DNA from: DASZHJ01 sp035581425 | GTDB lineage: Bacteria > Pseudomonadota > Alphaproteobacteria > ATCC43930 > CGMCC-115725 | Reading direction: 5' to 3' | Assembly (NCBI GenBank): GCA_035581425.1 | Contig: DATJVP010000042.1 | Span: 1 to 44,020, forward strand | Length of the DNA: 44,020 nucleotides | In this document: positions 16,990 to 25,233 of the stretch, piece after piece | Position numbering within the stretch: the stretch's first letter is position 1 | How the letters are laid out: the number at the start of each line of letters is the position of its first letter | The notes under the pieces: generated by a model | Told to the model about the DNA's origin: nothing | Database searches by the model: none | The model's input: only the letters and a program-made list of their open reading frames with translations | Position numbers and translations under genes: made by a program

Positions 16990-18498
16990 CTACTTCCAGA
17001 TCGGCTTTCCCGAGCCCGGCAGGCCGAGGCTCGGCCATTTCCGCGTCACCGCGTCGATCACTTCGTCGCTCATGCGGATCTTGCGGCCCCAGTCGCGATG
17101 CGTCTCCGGCGGAAGCTTCGTGGTGGCGTCGAGGCCGATCTTGCCGCCGAGGCCCGATTCCGGCGAGGCGAAGTCGAGATAGTCGATGGGCGTGTTCTCG
17201 ATGACGGTGATGTCGCGCGCGGGATCCATGCGCGTCGCAATCGCCCACATCACGTCCTTCCAGTCACGGGCGTCGATGTCGTCGTCCACGACGATCACGA
17301 ACTTCGTGTAGATGAACTGCCGCAGGAAGGACCAGACGCCTAGCATCACGCGCTTGGCGTGGCCCGCATAGGCCTTGCGCATCGAGACGACCGCTATCCG
17401 GTAGGAGCAGCCCTCCGGCGGCAACCAGAAATCGACAATCTCCGGGAACTGCTGCTGTAGCAGCGGAATGAAGACCTCGTTCAAGGCCTGACCCAACACC
17501 GACGGCTCGTCGGGCGGACGCCCCGTGAAGGTCGAGAGGTAGATGGGACTGGCGCGCATGGTGATCGCAGAGATGCGGAACACCGGGAAGCGCTCGACGG
17601 AATTGTAATAGCCGGTGTGATCGCCGAAGGGTCCCTCCTCGCCGGTCTCGTCGAGCGAGACGTGGCCCTCGAGCACGATCTCTGCCTCCGCCGGCACTTT
17701 GAGCGGCACGGTCTTGCATTCCACGAGCTCGACCTTCCGCCCGCGCAGCAGGCCCGCGAACTGATATTCCGAGAGCGTGTCCGGGACGGGCGTCACCGCC
17801 GCGAGGATCGTGCCGGGATCGGCGCCGATCACCGCCGCGGCCGGCAGTGGCTCGCGCTTCGCCTGAGCCCAGCGCCGGTGATGCTGCGCGCCGCCGCGAT
17901 GCTTGAGCCAGCGCATCAGGGTGCTGTCTCGCCCCGTCACCTGCATGCGGTAGATGCCGAGGTTGTAGCCGTCCTCGCGCGTCTCGCCGGGTCCCTTCGT
18001 GACGACGAGCGGCCAGGTGATGAGCGGTGCAGGCTCGCCGGGCCAGCAGGTCTGGATCGGAAATTGCGTGAGATCGATCTCGCTCCCACGGAGCACAATC
18101 TCCTGACAGGGTGCCGCCGCGACGGTGCGCGGCTTCATCGCGAGCACCGTGCGCAGGAGCGGCAGCATCTCCAGCGCCTCGCGCCAGCCGCCCGGCGGCT
18201 CCGGCTGTTTCAGGAAGGCGAGCGTCTCGCCGACCTCGCGAAGCTGGTCGGGTGCGCGATCCATGCCAAGCGCCACCCGCTCGACCGTGCCGAAGAGGTT
18301 GACCAGCACGGGCGTCCCGTAACGACCGCCGTCTCCGCGCGCGACCTGCTCGAAGAGCGCCGCGGGCCCTCGCTCCGCGAGGAGCCGCGTCTGGATCTCC
18401 GTCATCTCCAAGAAGGGCGAGACCGGCGCCGCCACCCGCACGAGCTTCCGCTCGGACTCGAGACGAGCCATGAAATCGCGGAGGGAGGAATAGGGCAT
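16990..18498 (-). CDS. ubiD: 3-octaprenyl-4-hydroxybenzoate decarboxylase UbiD
   Basis: A 502-residue prenylated-FMN-dependent decarboxylase acting after UbiA in ubiquinone synthesis. It resembles Escherichia coli UbiD through its whole length: SSLRDFMARLE at the N-terminus, VLVNLFGTVERVALGM, TCWPGEPAPLITWPL, GADPGTILAAVTPVPDTLSEY, EGPFGDHTGYYNSVERFPVF, TGRPPDEPSVLGQALNEVF and NTPIDYLDFASP. Length matches the family. The TAG stop directly abuts the aapM stop. UbiA lies about 2.5 kb away on the same strand. UbiX, which makes the cofactor, is not in the window. Confidence 0.96.
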   Translation of the reverse strand: MPYSSLRDFMARLESERKLVRVAAPVSPFLEMTEIQTRLLAERGPAALFEQVARGDGGRYGTPVLVNLFGTVERVALGMDRAPDQLREVGETLAFLKQPEPPGGWREALEMLPLLRTVLAMKPRTVAAAPCQEIVLRGSEIDLTQFPIQTCWPGEPAPLITWPLVVTKGPGETREDGYNLGIYRMQVTGRDSTLMRWLKHRGGAQHHRRWAQAKREPLPAAAVIGADPGTILAAVTPVPDTLSEYQFAGLLRGRKVELVECKTVPLKVPAEAEIVLEGHVSLDETGEEGPFGDHTGYYNSVERFPVFRISAITMRASPIYLSTFTGRPPDEPSVLGQALNEVFIPLLQQQFPEIVDFWLPPEGCSYRIAVVSMRKAYAGHAKRVMLGVWSFLRQFIYTKFVIVVDDDIDARDWKDVMWAIATRMDPARDITVIENTPIDYLDFASPESGLGGKIGLDATTKLPPETHRDWGRKIRMSDEVIDAVTRKWPSLGLPGSGKPIWK

Positions 18499-18563
18499 GA
18501 GCGCGCCGGTCGCGGTGAGGACGCCGGACTATAGGCATCCCGCGAGGGGCTTGCCACGCGTTC

Positions 18564-18592
18564 TTGAAATGTTCGCAGTCAATTATTAAGGT
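18564..18592 (+). promoter_or_regulatory. Putative sigma70-like promoter for the AAA ATPase gene
   Basis: TTGAAA at 18564-18569 and TAAGGT at 18587-18592 are separated by 17 bases in an unusually AT-rich patch of the 127-base gap between ubiD and the ATPase gene. The -35 box is good and the -10 box is weak. It would start transcription about 25-30 bases before ATG 18626. Inferred from pattern only. Confidence 0.4.
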
Positions 18593-18625
18593 CATCGCGA
18601 GTGGGATTGAGCCCAGAGGCGTCAT

Positions 18626-19408
18626 ATGAGATCGACCGCAGCACTTTCAGCTCCTTTCTTGAGGTCCATGAGCCTCCTGCGGGAGCGGGTAACCTCGGGC
18701 GAATTTCCCTTCACTCTGCCTTTCCTTGCGGGCGGAGAGTTTCGGCTCGAGTTCGAGCGTCCCGTCACTTTCCTGGTCGGCGAGAACGGCAGCGGCAAGT
18801 CGACGTTGCTCGAGGCGATTGCCGAGCAATGCGGCTTCAGTCCTCAAGGCGGCCACAGCGAGCACCGCCTCTCGCACCGCTTCCGGCGTCCGGAAGATGA
18901 CCACGAAGAGGAGGGAGAGCGAAGTTCCCTGAGCAGGGCGCTCCGCATGGCGTGGAAGCCGCGGGTGACCAACGGCCTCTTCTTCCGCGCGGAGAGCTTC
19001 TTCGGCGTCGCGCGCTACCTCGATCGCGAGGGATCGCGGCAGTACCGTGGCACGAACCTGCACGGGCTGAGCCACGGCGAATCCGTTCTGGCCTTCCTGG
19101 ATACGCGGGTCGAGGACGACGAGCGAAACATCGTGTTACTCGACGAGCCCGAGGCGGCGCTCTCGCCGGAGCGCCAGATGGCGCTGGTGACGCTTCTGCA
19201 CCGCTGGCACCGCTCCGGCCGAGTGCAAGCGATCGTCGCGACCCATGCGCCCATCGTGATGGCTTATCCCGGTGCGATCATCCTGTCGCTAGACGGCGAC
19301 ACGATCCGACCCATCGAGTTCCGCGACACCAACCACTATCGCCGCCTCAAGAGCTTCCTCGATGCTCCCGAGCGGTATTTGCGAAGGTTGCTGGATGATG
19401 AGGCATAG
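18626..19408 (+). CDS. Stand-alone AAA/ABC-type ATPase (predicted ATPase, AAA_23-like)
   Basis: A 260-residue soluble ATPase. Walker A is GENGSGKST at residues 52-60, a signature-like LSHGES at 148-153, Walker B IVLLDEPEAAL at 169-179 and the H-loop His at 207 (ATHAPI). This is the compact RecF/SMC-like fold without a long coiled coil, found in many bacteria as a single-gene ATPase of unknown role, sometimes near toxin or defence genes. No effector or membrane partner is adjacent. ATG 18626 has GAGG seven bases upstream; ATG 18668 (MSLLRER) is a possible later start. Substrate and role are unknown. Confidence 0.88.
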   Translation: MRSTAALSAPFLRSMSLLRERVTSGEFPFTLPFLAGGEFRLEFERPVTFLVGENGSGKSTLLEAIAEQCGFSPQGGHSEHRLSHRFRRPEDDHEEEGERSSLSRALRMAWKPRVTNGLFFRAESFFGVARYLDREGSRQYRGTNLHGLSHGESVLAFLDTRVEDDERNIVLLDEPEAALSPERQMALVTLLHRWHRSGRVQAIVATHAPIVMAYPGAIILSLDGDTIRPIEFRDTNHYRRLKSFLDAPERYLRRLLDDEA

Positions 19409-19441
19409 CCGCTTTGCCGGCCCGGCGCAGGGGCCCATCAC

Positions 19442-20098
19442 TCATCGCGAAAGCAGTCGCCATACGACGCCGTCGCGGGTCTCGCGGTCCTCGAGCTCGC
19501 GCGTCGTGGGGACGATGTAGTGGGCTAGGGCTTCGAGGCCGCTTTTCGGGAGATAGGCTCGGCCGGGGTCGCCGAGGATCACTTCGGTCCCATTTCCCGC
19601 GAGCGTCCGCAGCCACGCAGTAAGACGTTCCGCGAGCGGGCGCTCGTAGCACATGTCGCCGACGAGGATGAGCTGCCACGGTCCATCCGCTCGACCAATT
19701 AGGTCCTCGGCTTCGATATCGACGGCGACGCCGTTGCGCGCGGCGTTGAGGCGGATCGCGGCGCGGGCGTAAGGGTCGATCTCGGCGGCGGTGACGATTG
19801 CGCCCGCGCGCGCCGCAGCGATCGCGACAAGGCCGCAGCCCGCGCCGAAATCGAGCGCACGCTTGCCGCGCGCGAGCTCGGGGCGGTCGAGCAAATAGCG
19901 TGCGAGTGCTTGGCCGCCTGCCCAGGCGAAGCCCCAATAGGGTGGCGGAAGATGGATCTCCGCCAAGCTTGCCTCGGTCGCGTGCCAGAGCGGGACCACC
20001 TCGCTCGCGAGGTGGAGCTCGATCTCCGGCACCAACGGCGGCTTCGCGATCACGGTATTCGCGCGAACGAAGGCCGCGGGGTCCGCGGGCTCAGGCAC
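19442..20098 (-). CDS. Class I SAM-dependent methyltransferase (ETF-beta lysine / small-protein methyltransferase type)
   Basis: A 218-residue methyltransferase with the SAM-binding motif ALDFGAGCGLVAIAAARAGA (about residues 79-98), the acidic ribose contact TAAEIDPYA and a later GDMCYE motif resembling the GDxxYE of METTL20-like electron-transfer-flavoprotein lysine methyltransferases. The WGFAWAGGQALARYLL segment before motif I is also typical of that group. The likely substrate is therefore a lysine on a protein such as ETF-beta, but this is inferred from family resemblance. It starts with GTG at 20098, eight bases inside the end of ubiA. Confidence 0.85.
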   Translation of the reverse strand: MPEPADPAAFVRANTVIAKPPLVPEIELHLASEVVPLWHATEASLAEIHLPPPYWGFAWAGGQALARYLLDRPELARGKRALDFGAGCGLVAIAAARAGAIVTAAEIDPYARAAIRLNAARNGVAVDIEAEDLIGRADGPWQLILVGDMCYERPLAERLTAWLRTLAGNGTEVILGDPGRAYLPKSGLEALAHYIVPTTRELEDRETRDGVVWRLLSR

Positions 20099-20993
20099 TG
20101 GCGAGGCGATGAGCGGCGATGGCGCCGAGGAGGAGCGCCCAGCCGACGAGGCGGTTCGAGCGGAACTTCAAAAGACAGTCCTCGGGGTCGTCGGTATCGA
20201 CGGCGGCGGCCTGCCACGCCATTTGTGCCGTCGCGAGCGCTACTCCCACGAAATAGGGCCACGCTAGTCCCGCGCTTACCCCGGCTGCGGTCCAGAGCGC
20301 GGCGGCCGCGAGATAGAAGGCGAAGAGGAATGGCCGCGTCCTCGCACCCAAGGCAAGTGCGGAGGATTTGACGCCGATGCGGACGTCGTCCTCCTTGTCT
20401 TGATGTGCGTAGATCGTGTCGTAGCCGAGCGTCCAGGCGATGCCGCCGAGATAGAGAAGCACCGGCGCAAGCGCGAGCTCGCCGCGGACGGCCGCCCAGC
20501 CCAGCAGGGCACCCCAATTGAAATTGAGGCCGAGGAAGAGCTGCGGCCAGTAGGTAATCCGCTTCATGAAGGGATAGGTCGCGATCAGCGCGAGCACCGC
20601 GAGGCCCACGCCGATCGCGAAGCGGTTGAAGCTGAAGAGCACGGCCGCACCGATCGCGAGCTGCAGGATCATGAACAGCAAGGCTTGGCGCGGTGTCACG
20701 GCGCCGCTCGGGAGCGGGCGCGTGCGTGTGCGTGCGACTTGCGCGTCGTAGTCGCGGTCGACGAGATCGTTGAGCGTGCAGCCCGCGCCCCGCATCGCGA
20801 TCGCCCCGATCCCGAAGAGCACGAGGAGCAGCCAATCCGGCCATCGCTCCGCCGCCATCGCAATCGCCCACCAGCCCGGGAAGAGAAGGAGCCAGGTGCC
20901 GATGGGCCGGTCGAGGCGCGCGAGGCGGATATAGGGCCGCAGCCCCTGCGGCGCGTAACGGTCGGTCCAATCGCCGGCGCGGATGTCGCTCAT
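20091..20993 (-). CDS. ubiA: 4-hydroxybenzoate polyprenyltransferase UbiA
   Basis: A 300-residue inner-membrane prenyltransferase with about eight to nine membrane helices. It attaches the polyprenyl tail to 4-hydroxybenzoate in ubiquinone synthesis. The two Asp-rich motifs are present: NDLVDRDYDAQVARTRTRPL in the first half and YDTIYAHQDKEDDVRIGVKS in the second. The first residues (YIRLARLDRPIGTWLLLFPG) match the UbiA entry helix. ATG 20993 is divergent from rsmE with a 77-base gap. It is translationally coupled to the downstream methyltransferase. Confidence 0.96.
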   Translation of the reverse strand: MSDIRAGDWTDRYAPQGLRPYIRLARLDRPIGTWLLLFPGWWAIAMAAERWPDWLLLVLFGIGAIAMRGAGCTLNDLVDRDYDAQVARTRTRPLPSGAVTPRQALLFMILQLAIGAAVLFSFNRFAIGVGLAVLALIATYPFMKRITYWPQLFLGLNFNWGALLGWAAVRGELALAPVLLYLGGIAWTLGYDTIYAHQDKEDDVRIGVKSSALALGARTRPFLFAFYLAAAALWTAAGVSAGLAWPYFVGVALATAQMAWQAAAVDTDDPEDCLLKFRSNRLVGWALLLGAIAAHRLASA

Positions 20994-21070
20994 GGTGAGG
21001 CAAAAGGTCCTGAGCTAGTCTCGCCCATGGCGGCGAGTGTGCCGCCCGCCCGGGGGAACGCACAAGAGCC

Positions 21071-21817
21071 ATGGCTTACGAGCCGCGCACCCGACTATAC
21101 GTCGCCACCGATCTCGCCGCGGGTGCCAGCATCGAGCTCTCGCCGGAGCAGGCGCACTACTTGAAGAGCGTGCTGCGGCTGGCGCCGGGAGCGAGAGTCG
21201 CGCTCTTCAACGGGCGCGACGGCGAATGGTCCGCGACCGTCGAAGCCTTCGGTAGGAGCAGCGGCAGCGTCGGCGTCGTCGAGCGTCTGCACGCGCAGTT
21301 GGCAGAAGGCGATCTCTGGCTCGTATTCGCGCCGGTGAAGCGCGCGCGCATCGATTTCCTCGTGGAGAAGGCGACCGAGCTCGGCGCGAGCGTGCTGCAG
21401 CCCGTCATCACCGAACGCACGCAGGTGGAGCGCGTCAAACTCGATCGTCTTCGCGCGAACGTGATCGAGGCAGCCGAGCAGACCCACCGCCTCACCCTGC
21501 CGGAGGTGCGCGCGCCGATGGCGCTCGAGCGCTTGCTTTCGGGCTGGCCCGAGGGGCGGCGGCTCATTCTCTGCGACGAGACCGGCGAGGCTCCGGACAT
21601 CGCAACAGCGCTCGGCGCGCAAGCGCGGGGTACCTGGGCGTTGCTTGTCGGTCCCGAGGGCGGATTTGCGCAGAGGGAGCTTGACCTCCTACGCAAACTT
21701 CCCTTTGTTTGCCCCGTCGGATTAGGGCCGCGAGTGCTCCGTGCGGATACGGCTGCGCTCGCGGCTCTTGCCGTGTTCCAGGCCCTGCTCGGCGATTGGG
21801 CACGGCGTCGGGGGTAG
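21071..21817 (+). CDS. rsmE: 16S rRNA (uracil-1498-N3)-methyltransferase RsmE
   Basis: A 248-residue SPOUT-class methyltransferase that methylates U1498 of 16S rRNA. The N-terminal PUA-like domain (residues about 1-70) is followed by the knotted domain with EKATELGASVLQPVITERTQ, LLVGPEGGFAQRELDLL and LGPRVLRADTAALAAL, the last two being the SAM-binding signature. Length is normal. It is followed by gshA 63 bases later; the ubiA/rsmE/gshA neighbourhood recurs in many alphaproteobacteria. Confidence 0.95.
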   Translation: MAYEPRTRLYVATDLAAGASIELSPEQAHYLKSVLRLAPGARVALFNGRDGEWSATVEAFGRSSGSVGVVERLHAQLAEGDLWLVFAPVKRARIDFLVEKATELGASVLQPVITERTQVERVKLDRLRANVIEAAEQTHRLTLPEVRAPMALERLLSGWPEGRRLILCDETGEAPDIATALGAQARGTWALLVGPEGGFAQRELDLLRKLPFVCPVGLGPRVLRADTAALAALAVFQALLGDWARRRG

Positions 21818-21880
21818 CAACGGGGCGGGGGCGTCACCATCTTCTTTTGAACCTAAGCTCGCGGGGAAACGTTTCGGCAC

Positions 21881-23245
21881 ATGTCTGGTCCCAATCAAAC
21901 CGTGGGCGCGGTCGTCTCCGACCGGCGTCAACTCGTCGAGTACATCGAGGCCGGCTCCAAGCCGCCGGAGCGCTGGCGCATCGGCACCGAGCACGAGAAA
22001 TTCGTTTTCCGCCTCTCCGATTTGCGCCGCGTGCCCTATGAGGGACCGGACGGCATCCGAGCACTTCTCGAGGGCTTGCGTCGATTCGGCTGGGAGCCCG
22101 TGCTCGAGAACGGCAACCCGATCGCGCTCAGCAATGGCAGCTACTCGATCTCGCTCGAGCCCGGCGGGCAATTCGAGCTCTCGGGCGCGCCGCTGGAGAC
22201 GCTGCATCAGACCTGCGCCGAAGTACACGAGCATCTCGATCAAGTGCGAGCGGTGTGCCAGGAGCTGAAGCTCGGCATGATGGGGCTCGGCTTCGATCCC
22301 AAATGGAGCCGCGCGGACGTGCCGTGGATGCCGAAGGGGCGCTATGCGATCATGCGCCGCTACATGCCGACCAAGGGCAGCCTCGGCCTCGACATGATGC
22401 TGCGGACCTGCACGGTCCAGGTGAATCTCGATTTCGCCTCCGAGGCGGACATGATCAGCAAGTTTCGCGTCGGCCTCGCGCTGCAGCCGGTGGCAGTGGC
22501 GCTTTTCGCGAACTCTCCCTTCGTCGAGGGCAGGCCGACGGGCTATGTGAGCTTCCGCAGTCACGTTTGGACGGATACCGATCCCGACCGCTGCGGCATG
22601 CTCCCCTTCGTCTTCGACAAAGGCTTCGGCTTCGAGCGCTACGTCGACTACATGCTCGACGTGCCCATGTACTTCGTCTACCGCGACGGCCGCTACATCG
22701 ATGTCGCCGGGCAATCCTTCCGCGACTTCCTCGCGGGGAAGCTTCCGGGTCTGCCGGGCGAGCTGCCGCGCATCAACGACTGGATCGATCACCTCACCAC
22801 AGCGTTTCCCGAAGTGCGCATGAAGCGCATCCTGGAAATGCGCGGCGCCGATGGCGGTCCTTGGGGCCGGCTCTGCGCGCTGCCGGCGTTGTGGACCGGC
22901 CTGCTCTACGATTCCGCAGCGCTCGACGCCGCCGCCGAGCTTGTGAAGGATTGGACGGCCGAAGAGCGCGATCAGATGCGCGCGGCAGCACCCCGGCATG
23001 GGCTGCGCGCGCAATTCCGCGGACGCCCGCTCACGGCGCTCGCGAAGGACGTGCTGGAGATTGCAAGCGCCGGTCTCCGGCGCCGAGCCAAGCATGACGC
23101 CAGCGGCGAGGACGAGACGCTCTACCTGGAGCCGCTGCGCGCCATCGCCGATAAAGGCCGCACGCCTGCCGACGATCTCCTCGAAGCCTACCGCACGCGC
23201 TGGCACGAAAGCGTCGATCCGGTTTACCAGGAGCAGGCCTACTAG
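21881..23245 (+). CDS. gshA: Glutamate-cysteine ligase, plant/alphaproteobacterial type
   Basis: A 454-residue enzyme making gamma-glutamylcysteine, the first step of glutathione synthesis. The sequence follows the group shared by plants and alphaproteobacteria, not the E. coli type: IGTEHEKFVF near residue 30, ISLEPGGQFELSGAP near 90, MGLGFDPKWSR, MLRTCTVQVNLDF and MRGADGGPWGRLCALPA. All ATP- and glutamate-binding stretches look intact. The ATG at 21881 is the only reasonable start; a GGGGAAA lies about 14 bases upstream, farther than usual. It converges with the glycosidase gene, with 35 bases between the stops. Confidence 0.95.
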   Translation: MSGPNQTVGAVVSDRRQLVEYIEAGSKPPERWRIGTEHEKFVFRLSDLRRVPYEGPDGIRALLEGLRRFGWEPVLENGNPIALSNGSYSISLEPGGQFELSGAPLETLHQTCAEVHEHLDQVRAVCQELKLGMMGLGFDPKWSRADVPWMPKGRYAIMRRYMPTKGSLGLDMMLRTCTVQVNLDFASEADMISKFRVGLALQPVAVALFANSPFVEGRPTGYVSFRSHVWTDTDPDRCGMLPFVFDKGFGFERYVDYMLDVPMYFVYRDGRYIDVAGQSFRDFLAGKLPGLPGELPRINDWIDHLTTAFPEVRMKRILEMRGADGGPWGRLCALPALWTGLLYDSAALDAAAELVKDWTAEERDQMRAAAPRHGLRAQFRGRPLTALAKDVLEIASAGLRRRAKHDASGEDETLYLEPLRAIADKGRTPADDLLEAYRTRWHESVDPVYQEQAY

Positions 23246-23256
23246 GGTCTTTCCTC

Positions 23257-23273
23257 TTGCGGCGAAACCGCAA
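23257..23273. terminator. Small hairpin between convergent gshA and glycosidase genes
   Basis: TTGCGG-CGAAA-CCGCAA forms a perfect six-pair stem with a five-base loop in the 35-base gap between the two convergent stop codons. No strong U-run follows on either strand (TCTATTC on plus, AGAGGAAAG on minus), so it would be a weak intrinsic terminator or a 3'-end protecting hairpin. Confidence 0.35.
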
Positions 23274-23280
23274 TCTATTC

Positions 23281-25233
23281 TCAGCGCGTCGCGTCCAGGC
23301 CTTCGAGGCGCACGCGGAGCCAGCGGTCGGGGTGGGCGCTGCCGTCGGCGGGCGAAAGGCCCGAGAGCGACATCCAGCGCGAGCGGAACCAGGGCGAAGC
23401 CGAGACCTCGATCTTGAGCTTACCGCCCGCGGGCGGCCCGGCAAGGCCGAGCGCCGACCACGGCAGCAGCGCCTCGCCGACGATGCGGGGCTGATCGGCG
23501 CCGAAATAGAGCACCTCTCCGCCCGCGACGGGCGGGCAGCGATTCGGGCCTGCGGCGATGGCGCTTCCCTCGCAAAGCAGCGGCGCCATCGGCGGGTGAT
23601 CCTTCAACTTGGTGCGCGGAGGAATGAAATAGACGGTGAAGCGCTTGGGGCCCGCGCCGGCATCGACGTCAAACTCGATCCTATAGGCCTCGCTCAGCGG
23701 GAAATCGCCCTCATAAGCGAGGACGTCGAGGTCGAAATAGTCCTGGCCGATCGTCGCGAGCGCCAAGCCGCGATCGCTCCAGGAGAGATAAACCTCGCCG
23801 AAGGCGATTTCGCCCTGGTTCGGAAGAAGCGGCGGCAGCAGCGAGGCGGGCTTCGGCCAATCCACGAGCGAGCGATGCGTGGGATCGATTGTCGCCCGCG
23901 GCGCGAGGAAGACGACGGGACGCGGAGGGGCCGTCGGGGATTGCTCGGCGTGAATTTGCGGAAGTGCACGATTGGCAGCGGCAAGCGCTTCCGTCACCTC
24001 GCGATAGGGCACGTCGCGGATGTCGACGAGTCCGAAGTTATAATCCTCGGTGTCGGCCCGGCCACCCACGGGATAATCGTAATACTGGAACCAGTGCAGG
24101 CCCACGAGCTCCGGTAGCGCCGCGAAATTGCGCGCGGCAGCGGCGGCGCCGCTCGCGCGCTCGGCCTGCGTGTCGACGGTCATGAGGTGGCCGTTGTTGC
24201 GATTGCCAGTGCGGTTCTCATGCGCGGCGTAAAACCACTCCGAGATCAGCACCGGCATTTCCGGAGCGAGCTGCCGGATGCCGTCGAAATAGTAGCGGGC
24301 GATCCAACCCTCGGGGCTGTCGACGTTGTAGTTGGTGGCGATCACGTCGACATGGCGCCCTTCCGCGCGCAGCGCCATCGGATCGTAGTAGATCGGGAGA
24401 CGGTCGCCGAAGTAGAGCGCGCCGGGATCGACGGCGTGGATAGCCTTCGCCGCGAGCTCGTAATAGTGGTCGGCCACCACCTCGGTCCAGTGTCGCACCG
24501 CAGCGACGCCGTTGCCGCCCGGGCGCAGCCGCGTGAAGCTCCGGGCCGCGAGCAGACCGTCCCAGGAGGTCGCGCCCTCCGGCGGGACGAAATCCGCGCT
24601 GAAGCGAGCCCAATCGTCGCGGTAAAATTGGCGAAGCTCCGTGAGCCAGCGCTGCTTGGTGAAGTTCGTGGCGGGCTCCGCGGAGTAAAAAACGAAGAGC
24701 GCGCCGCCCCACCAGCCGACTTCGTTGTCGGAGAAGTATCCCATTCGATAGGGCGTGCCGCGAAAGGGCGCGGTGAGGCGCTCGGCGGTTTCGCGCATGC
24801 GCTCGGGCATTGCGGGATCGAAGGGATCGAACCAATGGAAGCGCGCGTTGCGCCCGAGCTCGAGATCGATGACGGTCGGGAGGCGGAGCTGCTGCGGCGG
24901 TAGCGACCAAGCGCCCGCGGAATTGAAGCCCCAACCGAAGAGCCGATCGCGCGCGGCGACGGTCCAGGCCTCGAGGCTCGGCGCAACCTGCTGCCAATCG
25001 TAATGCGGACGCTGCAGCTTGATCCCGGAGGCGCCACCGTCGACGACGTTGACCCCGATCGAGAAGAACCGGTCGCCGCAGGGCGTCACGAGCCATTGTG
25101 TGCCGTCGGCGCCGCGCTCGGTACTCCAACGCGTCGAGGGCGCGTGCTCGAAGTCGCAGCCGAGGGCTCCGCCGAGCGGCAGGAGCAGCAAAGCCGCGAG
25201 TGCGAGAGCGCCGCGCGGCCGCGGCAGCCTCAT
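23281..25233 (-). CDS. Secreted agarase-like (GH50/clan GH-A type) glycoside hydrolase with C-terminal beta domain
   Basis: A 650-residue exported protein with a signal peptide of about 25 residues ending near GGALGCDFEH; the Cys could be a lipoprotein attachment site. The TIM-barrel part resembles beta-agarases: RLFGWGFNSAGAWS, GYFSDNEVGWWGG (general acid Glu), YFGDRLP and VLISEWFYAAHEN (nucleophile Glu), then GLHWFQYYDYP. Residues about 480-640 form a beta-rich domain like those that bind sugars. Clan GH-A enzymes cleave beta-glycosidic bonds by a retaining mechanism; the true substrate is unknown. The ATG at 25233 overlaps the tldD stop (ATGA), so the two are co-translated. Confidence 0.8.
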   Translation of the reverse strand: MRLPRPRGALALAALLLLPLGGALGCDFEHAPSTRWSTERGADGTQWLVTPCGDRFFSIGVNVVDGGASGIKLQRPHYDWQQVAPSLEAWTVAARDRLFGWGFNSAGAWSLPPQQLRLPTVIDLELGRNARFHWFDPFDPAMPERMRETAERLTAPFRGTPYRMGYFSDNEVGWWGGALFVFYSAEPATNFTKQRWLTELRQFYRDDWARFSADFVPPEGATSWDGLLAARSFTRLRPGGNGVAAVRHWTEVVADHYYELAAKAIHAVDPGALYFGDRLPIYYDPMALRAEGRHVDVIATNYNVDSPEGWIARYYFDGIRQLAPEMPVLISEWFYAAHENRTGNRNNGHLMTVDTQAERASGAAAAARNFAALPELVGLHWFQYYDYPVGGRADTEDYNFGLVDIRDVPYREVTEALAAANRALPQIHAEQSPTAPPRPVVFLAPRATIDPTHRSLVDWPKPASLLPPLLPNQGEIAFGEVYLSWSDRGLALATIGQDYFDLDVLAYEGDFPLSEAYRIEFDVDAGAGPKRFTVYFIPPRTKLKDHPPMAPLLCEGSAIAAGPNRCPPVAGGEVLYFGADQPRIVGEALLPWSALGLAGPPAGGKLKIEVSASPWFRSRWMSLSGLSPADGSAHPDRWLRVRLEGLDATR

